Below, one piece after another: positions 11,091-20,089 of a stretch of DNA of 34,582 bases; the stretch's first letter is position 1, and each line of letters starts with the position of its first letter. The position numbers and the translations under genes are program-made. Location of the stretch: assembly GCA_000827265.1 (NCBI GenBank), contig KN834898.1, positions 23,090 to 57,671 of the forward strand, read 5' to 3'. The notes under the pieces were generated by a model. That model was not told the DNA's origin and made no database searches. It saw only the letters and a list, made by a program, of their open reading frames with translations. This stretch comes from Collybiopsis luxurians FD-317 M1. Its lineage: Eukaryota; Basidiomycota; Agaricomycetes; Agaricales; Omphalotaceae.

Positions 11091-11147
11091 TTTCTCAACC
11101 TTGCAGTCTAACTGGGATTATCATTACTGTACTTATCATTATGGTAT

Positions 11148-12017
11148 TTGGTACTGATTATCTGTACCTCCATTATCAAGCTGAAATCCCTTACAACTTC
11201 AGAGCAGAAGGCACTCCTGGTGCTGCAAATGGGTGATATCCCCATTGTGCTGCAGGAGCCAGAAGCTTCGGCCAATGAAGATGGCCTCCCGATTTATCTC
11301 TTATATCAGTCAAAGAAGTTCCAAAAGTGAGTGGCGAACCTCAAAACCATTGTTGGGTTGTCAGACTCTGAAGATGGGGAGGGGGATAAGTGCAGTAAAG
11401 ATGCTGGTGCTCATCCAGCTAGCCTTCAAAAATCAAAGTCAGATGCGGCTGAGGGTGGCCAAGGCAATGACGACAACAACGACAATGACAAAGAGGAACA
11501 AGAGGAAGCTGAGGGCATGGGCAAGGGCCTTGATGATCACAGTGCAGAGGAAGAAGAGGCCAATGACAGTACTCAAATCAACATTTCAAAGTCCAAGCTT
11601 GTGCAGGACAAAAATCCAATGTCTTCCAAAACTTACAAGAGGACTGACGGTATGCCCAAATGACAGTTGCATAACTCTGGGAAATGAAAATGCTCCGGTG
11701 AGTCTGGCACCAAGGAAGAGATGCGGTCCCGTACAAATGAGGTGAGTTGTACATATTTGCTTTACAGGATTCTAAATCACATTTGGATACAGAAAAAAAG
11801 GAAGCCTTCACAGCAGCACCTCCACTCCACTGATGTGGACTTGCAGAGGCCCAGTGCTGCAGATCCTGCACATAAAATGTGCCAGGACAAGTTAAAGGTG
11901 CTCAGTCGAGCAAAACAGTCAGACGCTGGCCCAAGACCACCCCTGAAGCATAAGGAGAGGCCAGACAATCATGGTGTCGACAAAGTGCCTAGCAGTTCTA
12001 AAGCAAAAAAGCACTAG
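11148..12017 (+). pseudogene. Acidic low-complexity ORF pieces, unrecognised
   Basis: Consecutive plus-strand frames look like parts of one charged protein. One piece (11148-11327) contains GDIPIVLQEPEASANEDG and reaches a GTGAGT donor-like site. An acidic piece (about 11340-11660) contains LSDSEDGEGD and DDNNDNDKEEQEEAEG. A third piece ends ESGTKEEMRSRTNE before GTGAGT (11742) and a 26-nt gap to an acceptor-like TTTACAG. A basic tail (to 12017) ends SSSKAKKH. I could not join them into one continuous frame with acceptable introns. They may be a broken regulatory or disordered-protein gene. No family is recognised. Confidence 0.3.
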
Positions 12018-13100
12018 TTATGTAGTGAAGGTGTTGTTACTTCTACAGGTCTACTTCTTTTTTTTGTTTGTTTAGCTTGTTCTTTAACCCCATACTGTAC
12101 CGTAACTTTACTTACCATATCAGTCGTTACTTAATACATATCTTAAATGAAAGAAGTTTACTTCAGATTATACAGTGAGACCTCAAGAAATACTTGTAAT
12201 GACAGGGACCTGTATTTGCCATTATGGTATAGCTTGACAAAAGTCCTTGAAACTAAAATTGCATTGATAGTATTAGGGTGTAAAATGTATCCTAAGATGC
12301 AATGGTTCAAGTGGTTAAGACATATGCTGGATACAGCCATTTGTATGGGTGAATCTCTTGTGCAGAAAATGAGGGTTTGGATCCTTCTTGAACTTTTCTG
12401 AAAAGTTAAATGAGCAGTGAATTTTATCATGTATATCAATTTTCAAGTCAGGTAGAATAGTCCTTATAGTTGTGTGGAAAGGGGTCCTTTCCTGTGGGCA
12501 GCTGCCTAGGGTTCTTGAGCACACCTTGTAAATCCAAATCTATGTACATCAGTTTGCATGTATATACCTGAACCTGTGAATGCATACCTTGAAAATCCAA
12601 ACACATGTACTACATCAGGTAGCAACCTATGGACCAAACAGTCAAATTACAACCTCCTCAAAACTGTCTCCAGAGCAAGCCATCTCATACAGGATGATAA
12701 ACAATAGATGTTATCTCTACTACCTGTAAGTTCATACCTTGTAAATCCAAAGCTATGGAGTATACAGGAGAATATTCTGAGTCCAAGGTATCCAGTATTT
12801 TGAAAAGTATCTATGCAAATATTTTTATTGTTACTGAGATTACAAGTAAATAGCTTGGTTATAGCAGCTCAATTTAGCAATATACAATGGGCAAAGCACT
12901 TGAAGTCTTTATGTTGTGGGCAGCTGCCATCAAAAAATGGCCAGGGCAGGATGCCCCATCTTGGACCTCCTTAGGGTAATATCATGTAAAGAAAATTATA
13001 TAAGTAGGTTACTTTGGATAGTTGCCTGAAGTGCAATGCACGAAAATGGAAAATTCAATTCATCTGTTCTCGAAGATGAAGATGTAGCCAACGATATTTG
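12018..13100. other. AT-rich stretch without a readable gene, short repeats
   Basis: Only short overlapping frames occur on both strands. It contains three copies of a 24-28 bp unit around ACCTTG(T/A)AAATCCAAA (12521-12544, 12583-12607, 12733-12760). It also has two copies of TGTGGGCAGCTGCC (12493-12506 and 12915-12928). It may contain the lost 5' part of the transposase fragment that begins at 13107, but I could not read it. Confidence 0.45.
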
Positions 13101-13106
13101 CCTGCA

Positions 13107-13628
13107 GGAAAATGGATTTGTGCTCAAATGGGGCATGCAAAAAATGCCCCGAGGAATGGACAGACTGTTGCTGTCGTCGCATTCTGTTCCTTGAACCAGA
13201 TTTTGTTAACCAAAAGTCAATGCTTGAAGAACACTGTGAAATGCGTGGATATGAAGTTATATTTATTCCAAAGTATCACTGTGAGCTCAACTTCATTGAG
13301 CAATGTTGGGGCTATGCCAAATGAATCTATCGCATGTTTCTGACCTCATCTTTTGAAGCTGATTTAGAAAAGAATACACTGGAGGCTTTGGAATCAGTAC
13401 CATTGATTTCAATGCGAAGGTGACGCTTTTTGCTATTTAGGTGGATATTTTACTAATCTCACTTCTAGATTTGCAACGCGTTCATTACATTTTGCTGATA
13501 GTTACTTTCATGGGCTGAACAGTGTAGAAGCAGCATGGGTAAATAAAAAATACCAAGGTCATAGAGTGATTCCACCGGAATTTCGTGCAGAGATGGATGC
13601 TGAGCTCAAAAAAAATAGTCTCCAGTAA
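13107..13628 (+). pseudogene. 3' fragment of a second DDE transposase
   Basis: The frame reads MDLCSNGACKKCPEEW, then CCCRRILFLEPDF, then KYHCELNFIEQCWG. This is the Cys-rich insertion and the catalytic-Glu block seen in the 6215-9026 transposase, but in a clearly different sequence lineage. A 49-nt intron (about 13420-13468, GTGACG...TTCTAG) joins SMRR to FATRSLHF in phase. The C-terminus (KKYQGHRVIPPEF) ends at TAA 13626-13628. One internal stop, TGA at 13322-13324, stands where the motif continues with Arg. Both catalytic Asp blocks are missing upstream, so this is a truncated, dead copy. It ends only about 80 bp from the Ty3 insertion. Confidence 0.8.
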
Positions 13629-13711
13629 TTAACACTACTAGATATAATTGTAATATATACACTCAGAACCTTCTTTTGAACAGTACCGCTCTCGAATGAA
13701 GATCGAGTTGT

Positions 13712-13911
13712 TGGAAACACACCGTAAGGTGTGAACACTCACTAAGAGACAACTTGCTAAGAAAACGTCGTGTTCGAGAAGCGAGATATATCGTACGATA
13801 CAGGATAGTGAAAGAAAAGGAAGAAGGAGCGAGCAAGCTCCAGACGTAAATATATGCATAATGTGAATGTCATGTGTAGGCCGTATGTAATGCGTAAACG
13901 GAACGTTTACA
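13712..13911 (-). repeat. 3' LTR of the Ty3/gypsy element
   Basis: 200 bp, TGGAAACACACC...GTTTACA on the plus strand, flanked on the outside by GTTGT. It carries ATGTGAATGTCATGTG where the other LTR has ACGTGAATGTCACGTG. These two CG-to-TG changes are the only differences. Confidence 0.97.
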
Positions 13912-13924
13912 TCCCCACCCATCC
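13912..13924 (-). other. Polypurine tract of the Ty3/gypsy element
   Basis: On the coding strand, GGATGGGTGGGGA directly precedes the 3' LTR (TGTAAACG). It is purine-rich apart from two T. Position and content fit the plus-strand primer of reverse transcription. The 14042-13925 stretch between the pol stop and this tract is non-coding. Confidence 0.6.
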
Positions 13925-14041
13925 ATAAGCAAAGTATATATGTGGGGGGGGGGTTGCTGCGAATAAGTATTTAGAAGACTAATTAATCTAACTATATAAT
14001 TTGAGGGAATAAAAGGGAATAAGGGGAGGTGAAAGGTCCTA

Positions 14042-17000
14042 TCACAGTTCTACCGAGTTTAATAGCTCTTGAGGGCCATCACCGCCGTTACAAACCCAAT
14101 CGTCGAGAGCAGCGCAATCTTTGATAGTTGAATAAGACAACCAGCGGTCCTCGCTCACAGGTTGATCAACCCATCGAATTAAATACTGCCAACCACGCCC
14201 GCAGCGTCGGGAGTCAAGGATGCGCTCTATTTCATATTCCTCATGTCCATCAACCATAGTGGGCTCCGGTATGGCCTGCCGATGCCCAGGGAAGAGTTCA
14301 TCATTGTTAGGCACAAACCTCTTTAAATGCTCCACATAAAATGAAGGAAATGCATTGGGCTGATTTGGCATGTCCAATGTATAATGCGAAGACTCTGGAT
14401 GAGCCTTAATAATCTCATAAGGGCTGTCCCATCGAGGGAAAAATTTGGCCACACGCATTTCACCTGACTTCTTATAAATATCACGGCGATGCCAAATAGA
14501 CAACATCACCCAATCCCCTTCTGCAAACAATTCACAGGGTCCGCGCTGTTTATCAGCCTGAAAAGCCTGTTGTACTTTAGACATAGTGAGACAATCCCGA
14601 GCTTCAAGCTCTAGCAGTTGCATCTGTGCCAGGAAGGATCGAGCATCCACTGCCGAAGTCGTCATTGATGAAGATGTCTGGTCAATCACAAAAGGAGGAA
14701 TCAGGCGCGGTGATCGCCCGAGCTGTAACTCAAACATGCTCATACCCGTCGAAGCATTTACAGAGTTCATAATATCAAACCGAATCTTTGGTAAGGCATT
14801 ATACCACCCATGCTGATTCCGTTCAACATAGAAGCGAATTGCCTGGTTAACTGTCTTATTTGACCATTCACTGGCACCATCAGTCTCTGGATGATAAGCG
14901 GAAGACATCTTCAAAGTAACCCCGGTAAGTTGAATGAAAGACTTCCAAAATGCTGAAACAAACAGCTTATTGCGGTCACACACAATTTCCAAAGGTAAAC
15001 CATTGTCACAATACCAATGATCAAAAAACAAACGAGCAAACTGGGCCACAGTGATATCCAAACGGGTAGGTACAATCTTCAAATCTGCACCTAGGCAGTC
15101 AGTCATGGTCAGAATACAGTTGCACCCATTCTCTTCAGGCAAAGGACCAATAAAATCCAATGCCACACTATCACCCCGAGATTCGGGAACTGGAAGAGGG
15201 TGCAAGGGACCCTTTCCGTTGCGGGCAGTCTTTCCTTTATTTCGCTGGCACTCGTTACATCCCGGAACATAGTAATCATACAATTCTTTCCGCATCCGAG
15301 GCCAATAGTAGGAAGTAGCCAGCATGGCGTAGGACTTGTCAGCCCCGAAGTGTCCACAAGTGTCATGCGCCAAGTGGAACAAATCCTCATGGAGCAATTT
15401 GAACTTCGGAATGTACAGCCTATTCAAAACATACCACAGCCCATTCCGTAACTCAACACCAGGCACTAAGGAACCACCATTAACAACCTTATGAATGAAT
15501 GCATCACACAGGTAACCCTCTTTTATGTCCTCAAGAAATTTCCGGTCAGCTGAGATGGAAAGAACTGACGCAGACACAAAGGGGTTGGCTCTCCACTGAT
15601 CCACATTTGCCGCATTTTCGGCCTGAAAGGCCTCCAACATAGGGAGTTCCATATCCACTGTTTGATCTGAAGGGAGGGCACCCGCATGAATTCTGCTCAA
15701 GGCATCTGCCGCCAAATTCTTGTCACCTTCAAGATATGCAATCTCCAAGTCGAACTGACTCAACTCCTCTTGCCAATGCATCTGCCTGCGGCTAAGGTCT
15801 TTCTGACCCTGGAAATTCTCCAAGGTACAATGATCAGTAAGGACGTGGACATGCATACCAAGGCAGTCAGTGCGCCATTTCTTCAAGCAATGAACTATAG
15901 CAAGTAACTCCTTCTCATGCACCGGATATCTGAGCTCCAGACCAGAGAACTGTGCTGAGTCAAAAGCAACAGGGCGTGCAGTGTCCAGCGAAGGACCCCA
16001 CATCAAAACACCTGCGTGGCGCCAGTCACTAGCGTCGGTCACCAAGAATATCCTGTTGTCACCAGGATTATCATGGTCTATCATAGTCAAAACCGCCCGG
16101 CTCGCAACCAAGGCCTTAATTGAATCGAATGCGCATTGTAGCTCTGCTGTCCACGGCGGCCAATGCTTATCATATTCTTTCTTTGTCAACGGAGTCAGAA
16201 ACCTGGTATGCTCTGCTAAATTTTCAAGATAACCCGCAACGAAACGAACCATTCCCAAAAAACGCCGGACCTCAGAGGCAGAAGTTGGAGTCGGGTAATG
16301 CACTATTGCCTCACATTTTGAACTCTGAGCCTCAACACCGCGCTCGGAAATATGATGACCAAGGAAATCAAGCTCATGTTGGTAAAACGCGCACTTCTTT
16401 GGATTACAATACAACTTATTACGGCGCAAAGCCTCCAGAACCAGCCGCACATGTTTTGTGTGCTCTTCCTCTGAATCAGACCAAATAATGATATCATCAA
16501 GGTAGACATAGCAAAATTTTCCAATGTACTCGTGAAGAGCTTGTGTAACACGCCGCTGTTGTATAGCAGGGGCATTTCTCAAACCTTGTGGCATGACGGT
16601 CCACTCGTACAACCCATGTGGGGTGCGAACAGCAACCAGTGGGATGGAAGCCTCCTCCATACGACTTTGGAAAAAGGAATCCATCATATCCATTTTTCCC
16701 CAAATTTTTCCTTTAGCACATTCATGCAAAATGTCATCAATACGTGGCAACGGGTGTCTATCGGGAACAGTATTGGCATTCAGCTTATGGAAATTGTTCA
16801 CCCAATGAGGCAGCGCCAATGGGTCCGCCTTAGGAATCAAAAAGGCAGGTGATGAATACGGTGAGCTAGAAGGACGGATGCGACTGGCATCCAAATGCTT
16901 CTGAATGAGTATAGCCCAGGCATCCTTCATCTTGTGAGGAGACACATAGCCGCGAGATTGCATTGCAAAATTTGCATCCTTCAAGGTGATCTTACAAGTA

Positions 17001-17809
17001 ATGTCGGTCGGTAACTCCTCCAGATGCAGGATGTCACCAAACACATCTCGAAACTCATCCTTGATGTTATTTGACAACTGCTGTCGCTGTTCCAAGTGAG
17101 AGAGATACTCAATCCAATTGCGAACCGCAGCAGCAACATTGAAGGGAGTCACTGGATCGGACCGACAAAGCTCAGGGTGATTCACGATGTAAGTGCGTAA
17201 TTCAACTAATAAGGCCTTCTTCAGATCCAAAATGTCTCTTAAAGCAGCGTTTGCATGGGCACGGCGGGTCTTTGGGGATGACAGGGGAAGACGAGGAAGC
17301 GGAACAAAGGTAGAGGGATCAAGAAGGTTAAACCCAGTACATTTATCAGTTACAGAACGAGCTTCATAATCGGTAACAAGCGTATTATGCATAAGGAACA
17401 GAATGCCTAGTATCATTGGGGCACATAGCGAGGGTAATATCAAGGCTCTAACGGTGCGGAAAGACCAATGCAATGAAGGATCATCTAAGGAAAGTTTACA
17501 ATATTCGGATGCAACAAAAATCTGGGGTGAACCGTTTGACATCGCAACAGACATCTCTTGGGGATGATGCAAGGTACGACGCCTCAAACCTAAAGTATCA
17601 ACAAGGTCAGATTGGATCAAAACAAATGGGCAACCATCATCAATGAGCAGATCCCAGATTAACGGGGAACGGGTATTAGGCCCATTCAAGGCTGCCTTCC
17701 AATAAAGGTGGGGTAGAAAGAACGGCATAGCACTACTCACCGCATCATCTCCTACCGGCTGCGATGCAGCGTTGGAACAGGTGCAAGTGCGAGTACGAGA
17801 ACGTCCACG
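14042..17809 (-). CDS. pol: Pol: protease, reverse transcriptase, RNase H, integrase, chromodomain
   Basis: 1255 codons are open right after the gag TGA, in the same frame; no ATG is needed if it is made by readthrough. The first internal GTG codon is at 17738-17740 and the first ATG follows at 17726-17728. Protease: LLIDDGCPFVLI, with DDG in place of the usual D(S/T)G. Reverse transcriptase: KMDMMDSFFQSRM and YLDDIIIWSD. RNase H: VTDASDWRHAGVL, the Glu in HEKELLAIVHCL, and LTDHCTLENF. Integrase: an HHCC zinc module (HDTCGH ... CNECQ), then Asp in LDFIGPLPE and in the later block CDRNKLFVS, and Glu in DGASEWSNKT. A chromodomain closes the protein (EYEIERILDSRR ... YLIRWVDQP ... DRWLSY) and may steer integration to marked chromatin. 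The frame is intact to TGA at 14042-14044. Confidence 0.96.
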   Translation of the reverse strand, partial: RGRSRTRTCTCSNAASQPVGDDAVSSAMPFFLPHLYWKAALNGPNTRSPLIWDLLIDDGCPFVLIQSDLVDTLGLRRRTLHHPQEMSVAMSNGSPQIFVASEYCKLSLDDPSLHWSFRTVRALILPSLCAPMILGILFLMHNTLVTDYEARSVTDKCTGFNLLDPSTFVPLPRLPLSSPKTRRAHANAALRDILDLKKALLVELRTYIVNHPELCRSDPVTPFNVAAAVRNWIEYLSHLEQRQQLSNNIKDEFRDVFGDILHLEELPTDITCKITLKDANFAMQSRGYVSPHKMKDAWAILIQKHLDASRIRPSSSPYSSPAFLIPKADPLALPHWVNNFHKLNANTVPDRHPLPRIDDILHECAKGKIWGKMDMMDSFFQSRMEEASIPLVAVRTPHGLYEWTVMPQGLRNAPAIQQRRVTQALHEYIGKFCYVYLDDIIIWSDSEEEHTKHVRLVLEALRRNKLYCNPKKCAFYQHELDFLGHHISERGVEAQSSKCEAIVHYPTPTSASEVRRFLGMVRFVAGYLENLAEHTRFLTPLTKKEYDKHWPPWTAELQCAFDSIKALVASRAVLTMIDHDNPGDNRIFLVTDASDWRHAGVLMWGPSLDTARPVAFDSAQFSGLELRYPVHEKELLAIVHCLKKWRTDCLGMHVHVLTDHCTLENFQGQKDLSRRQMHWQEELSQFDLEIAYLEGDKNLAADALSRIHAGALPSDQTVDMELPMLEAFQAENAANVDQWRANPFVSASVLSISADRKFLEDIKEGYLCDAFIHKVVNGGSLVPGVELRNGLWYVLNRLYIPKFKLLHEDLFHLAHDTCGHFGADKSYAMLATSYYWPRMRKELYDYYVPGCNECQRNKGKTARNGKGPLHPLPVPESRGDSVALDFIGPLPEENGCNCILTMTDCLGADLKIVPTRLDITVAQFARLFFDHWYCDNGLPLEIVCDRNKLFVSAFWKSFIQLTGVTLKMSSAYHPETDGASEWSNKTVNQAIRFYVERNQHGWYNALPKIRFDIMNSVNASTGMSMFELQLGRSPRLIPPFVIDQTSSSMTTSAVDARSFLAQMQLLELEARDCLTMSKVQQAFQADKQRGPCELFAEGDWVMLSIWHRRDIYKKSGEMRVAKFFPRWDSPYEIIKAHPESSHYTLDMPNQPNAFPSFYVEHLKRFVPNNDELFPGHRQAIPEPTMVDGHEEYEIERILDSRRCGRGWQYLIRWVDQPVSEDRWLSYSTIKDCAALDDWVCNGGDGPQELLNSVEL

Positions 17810-19492
17810 TCAGTGAGAACCATGGGAAGATCCCGCAGGAGAAGGCGAAGGAGTCCTCTGATCATCCGAGGAAGGTGCATCATCTTCCACAAAGTCGTGC
17901 ATGAGCACCTGGCCAACCATAGAAGCCACTGGTCGAGAACGAGGACGGTCGGATCGAGCGACCGAGGCGATAGAAAGACGCGAATGGCCATCCTGACAAC
18001 GGAGAGGACCCATGGATTGAGATCGAGATACATGGACCACACGAGCAGGCTCATGGTAAAGGCTGGAGTCCTGGGCAACGTGAGCGACAGATACGCGACT
18101 GTAAACAGCGGAGACAGAAGGTGCAGGTGGAGGAGGCATAAAGGCAGAAAGATCAGAAATGGGAGAGCAGGAGGAAGAAGAGGTGACGGCGGAAACAGAG
18201 GGAGCGGACTCAGGGAAGGCTTTCAGAAGAGCCTCGTACAAAATTGGACAGAAATTGTTCTTCTTTGCAAAATCTTTAGCGAAATCAACCATCTGACGGG
18301 TGAGTGGGCGGAAAGGAACCGAGAGGAACCCCCCGCCGCACTCCTTAGCCTGATGGCCAGCATAAGCCGTGCGACACATACGGCAGGCTTTGATTTCGTC
18401 AATGAAATTGCGCTGCTGCTGCGCCTCTGTCTCAGACATTGCACTAAAGGATTTGAAAGAAAATTTACCAGCCGGAACCTTGGAACCAACGCGAGATGAA
18501 GCACGAGAGTTCGCAGAGGAAGAAGGAGCCGACGAGGCAAAGAACTTGTTAGGACGCGAACTAGACGAGTCGTCACTGGTGCGCTTGGGAACAGCGGCCT
18601 TGAGCTCCTGCGTGAAGCGACATTCGATATCGAGAACACTTTCCTTCCACTTCTTCAGGGTAGTGGTGGCTGTGATCTCGACACCGCATTCCTCCAAGCA
18701 CTTCTCGAGTGCAGGAGTAATGCCACGGGACAGAAGAGCAAGGAGCTGCGAGTCGTTGTAGAAATCCCCGACATAGCGAAGGCGGTCATTCATGGACTTG
18801 ACCTTACTGTAAAATTCCAAAAAGGCATTGCGTTCTCCACCTCTCATGCGAAGGTTCTCGTGTTGCGTGGCCTGGTCCTTTGCCCAGTGAGACCCACAGC
18901 AATAAGAATACATTTCGCGGATGAAAGGGCGGTCTGGCTCAATATCAGGATCAGTGTTAGGAACAGACCATTCCAATTTGTAAAGATTTTTGCGGTCCGC
19001 CTTGAAGTGTTGTGTATGAGAATGCATGCCAGAGAAGGCATCGAAGAACATCAACTTCTTGTCCTCATCAGGGATGGGTTTAGCAGCGGAGCCGCGATAC
19101 CGAGCGCAACGTTCTACTTCTTCGGCCAGATCATCGATGTCTTCGGGTGTCAGATTCTTAAAATTCTTCACCCTTGGACCAGACTTGTTGTTTGACAGGA
19201 CAATGCGACCGGTCTCGTTAGTTTGTTCAGTCATGTCGATATCAGAATCGGAGTCTGCAAGCGTGGGGGGGGCAACGGGTGTGGGATCGGGAGACTGGTC
19301 GGGAGAGGAAAGGTCTGAAGGTGTAGGGACAGGTAAGGGCGAGGAGGAACGTGTATCGGGTACAGGCGACGGAAGTGAGGGCGATTGGGCATCCTCAGAA
19401 GGATACAATTTGCTTTGCGAGCGGAGACCAGTGCGCAAACCTGATGTAGGATTGGCCAGGCTGGGCAAAGGTAAAGATCTATGCGGGTCCAT
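17810..19492 (-). CDS. gag: Gag of the Ty3/gypsy element
   Basis: 560 residues from ATG 19490-19492 (MDPHRSLPLPSLANP). The N-terminal 100 residues are Ser/Pro-rich and acidic (DSDSDIDMTEQ). A helical capsid-like part follows, with FLEFYSKVKSMNDRLRYVGD, as in fungal Ty3 Gag. The C-terminal part is Ser-rich. A zinc-knuckle-like CRMCRTAYAGHQAKEC (spacing CX2CX6HX4C, canonical is CX2CX4HX4C) may bind RNA. It ends SSHGSH and TGA (17810-17812), and the codons just after it (RGRSRTRT) continue an Arg-rich stretch into Pol. Whether that TGA is read through or is a mutation is unresolved. Confidence 0.93.
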   Translation of the reverse strand: MDPHRSLPLPSLANPTSGLRTGLRSQSKLYPSEDAQSPSLPSPVPDTRSSSPLPVPTPSDLSSPDQSPDPTPVAPPTLADSDSDIDMTEQTNETGRIVLSNNKSGPRVKNFKNLTPEDIDDLAEEVERCARYRGSAAKPIPDEDKKLMFFDAFSGMHSHTQHFKADRKNLYKLEWSVPNTDPDIEPDRPFIREMYSYCCGSHWAKDQATQHENLRMRGGERNAFLEFYSKVKSMNDRLRYVGDFYNDSQLLALLSRGITPALEKCLEECGVEITATTTLKKWKESVLDIECRFTQELKAAVPKRTSDDSSSSRPNKFFASSAPSSSANSRASSRVGSKVPAGKFSFKSFSAMSETEAQQQRNFIDEIKACRMCRTAYAGHQAKECGGGFLSVPFRPLTRQMVDFAKDFAKKNNFCPILYEALLKAFPESAPSVSAVTSSSSCSPISDLSAFMPPPPAPSVSAVYSRVSVAHVAQDSSLYHEPARVVHVSRSQSMGPLRCQDGHSRLSIASVARSDRPRSRPVASMVGQVLMHDFVEDDAPSSDDQRTPSPSPAGSSHGSH

Positions 19493-19792
19493 CGTTAGAT
19501 GCGAGCAGATTTACGAGTAAACAGGCAAACAGGCACAATTCTAAAACAGTGTATGTGGGCAAGACAACAGGGGAACGGCTGTGTTCCTTTTTGAGAAACA
19601 GAACTTCAAACAACAATCAACAACTTTTGAGAGACCTCGTAGAATAGAGATATCTCCCAATATGGCAATTCAAATCACAATAAGGAGCAGATGAAAGAGA
19701 GGTCGCTAAGGGCGAGACGCTCCAATCCGCTTTATCTTCGTTAGAAACAAAATCGTTCGCGAAGAACGACGAGTTGGATAGCAAAAAAAAAG
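19493..19792 (-). other. 5' leader of the Ty3/gypsy element, no canonical PBS
   Basis: About 300 bp lie between the 5' LTR and gag. On the coding strand the first internal bases are C, then nine T, then GCTATCCAACTC. The TGG start of a tRNA-primed binding site is absent. Chromoviruses of the Tf1 group can prime from their own 5' RNA end, but I could not find a matching segment by eye. No ORF occurs here. Confidence 0.5.
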
Positions 19793-19992
19793 TGGAAACA
19801 CACCGTAAGGTGTGAACACTCACTAAGAGACAACTTGCTAAGAAAACGTCGTGTTCGAGAAGCGAGATATATCGTACGATACAGGATAGTGAAAGAAAAG
19901 GAAGAAGGAGCGAGCAAGCTCCAGACGTAAATATATGCATAACGTGAATGTCACGTGTAGGCCGTATGTAATGCGTAAACGGAACGTTTACA
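19793..19992 (-). repeat. 5' LTR of the Ty3/gypsy element
   Basis: 200 bp, flanked on the outside by GTTGT (19993-19997). Read in the element's direction it begins TGTAAACG and contains GCATATATTTACG, a TATA-like box. It ends GTGTTTCCA. Inverted repeats sit at both LTR ends: CACACC/GGTGTG at one and GTAAACG/CGTTTAC at the other. Confidence 0.97.
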
Positions 19993-20089
19993 GTTGTCGG
20001 TCGGAAAAAATTGGCCGCGCATGTGCCTGCAATGTCATCAGCACGTGACTCGATGTCTGTGGATGTCGCATATCTTAACTAGTAATCGG

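Larger units (their letters stand above)
13712..19992 (-). mobile_element. Complete Ty3/gypsy chromovirus (LTR retrotransposon)
   Basis: Two 200-bp LTRs (13712-13911 and 19793-19992) differ at two positions. The 5-bp target duplication GTTGT lies outside both ends (13707-13711 and 19993-19997). The 6281-bp element is transcribed from right to left. Its internal part codes for Gag, then protease, reverse transcriptase, RNase H, integrase and a chromodomain, which is the order of Ty3/gypsy chromoviruses. Gag and Pol lie in one frame interrupted by a single TGA (17810-17812). There are no other stops or frameshifts, so this is by far the youngest element in the window. A purine-rich tract precedes the 3' LTR. 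No tRNA-type primer-binding site is obvious. Confidence 0.97.

Noticed and set aside
20053..20065. ATGTCTGTGGATG resembling part of the 28008 TIR
   Set aside because: Matches of 13 bases are expected several times by chance in 34.6 kb, and no GGCTCACG start or duplication accompanies it.
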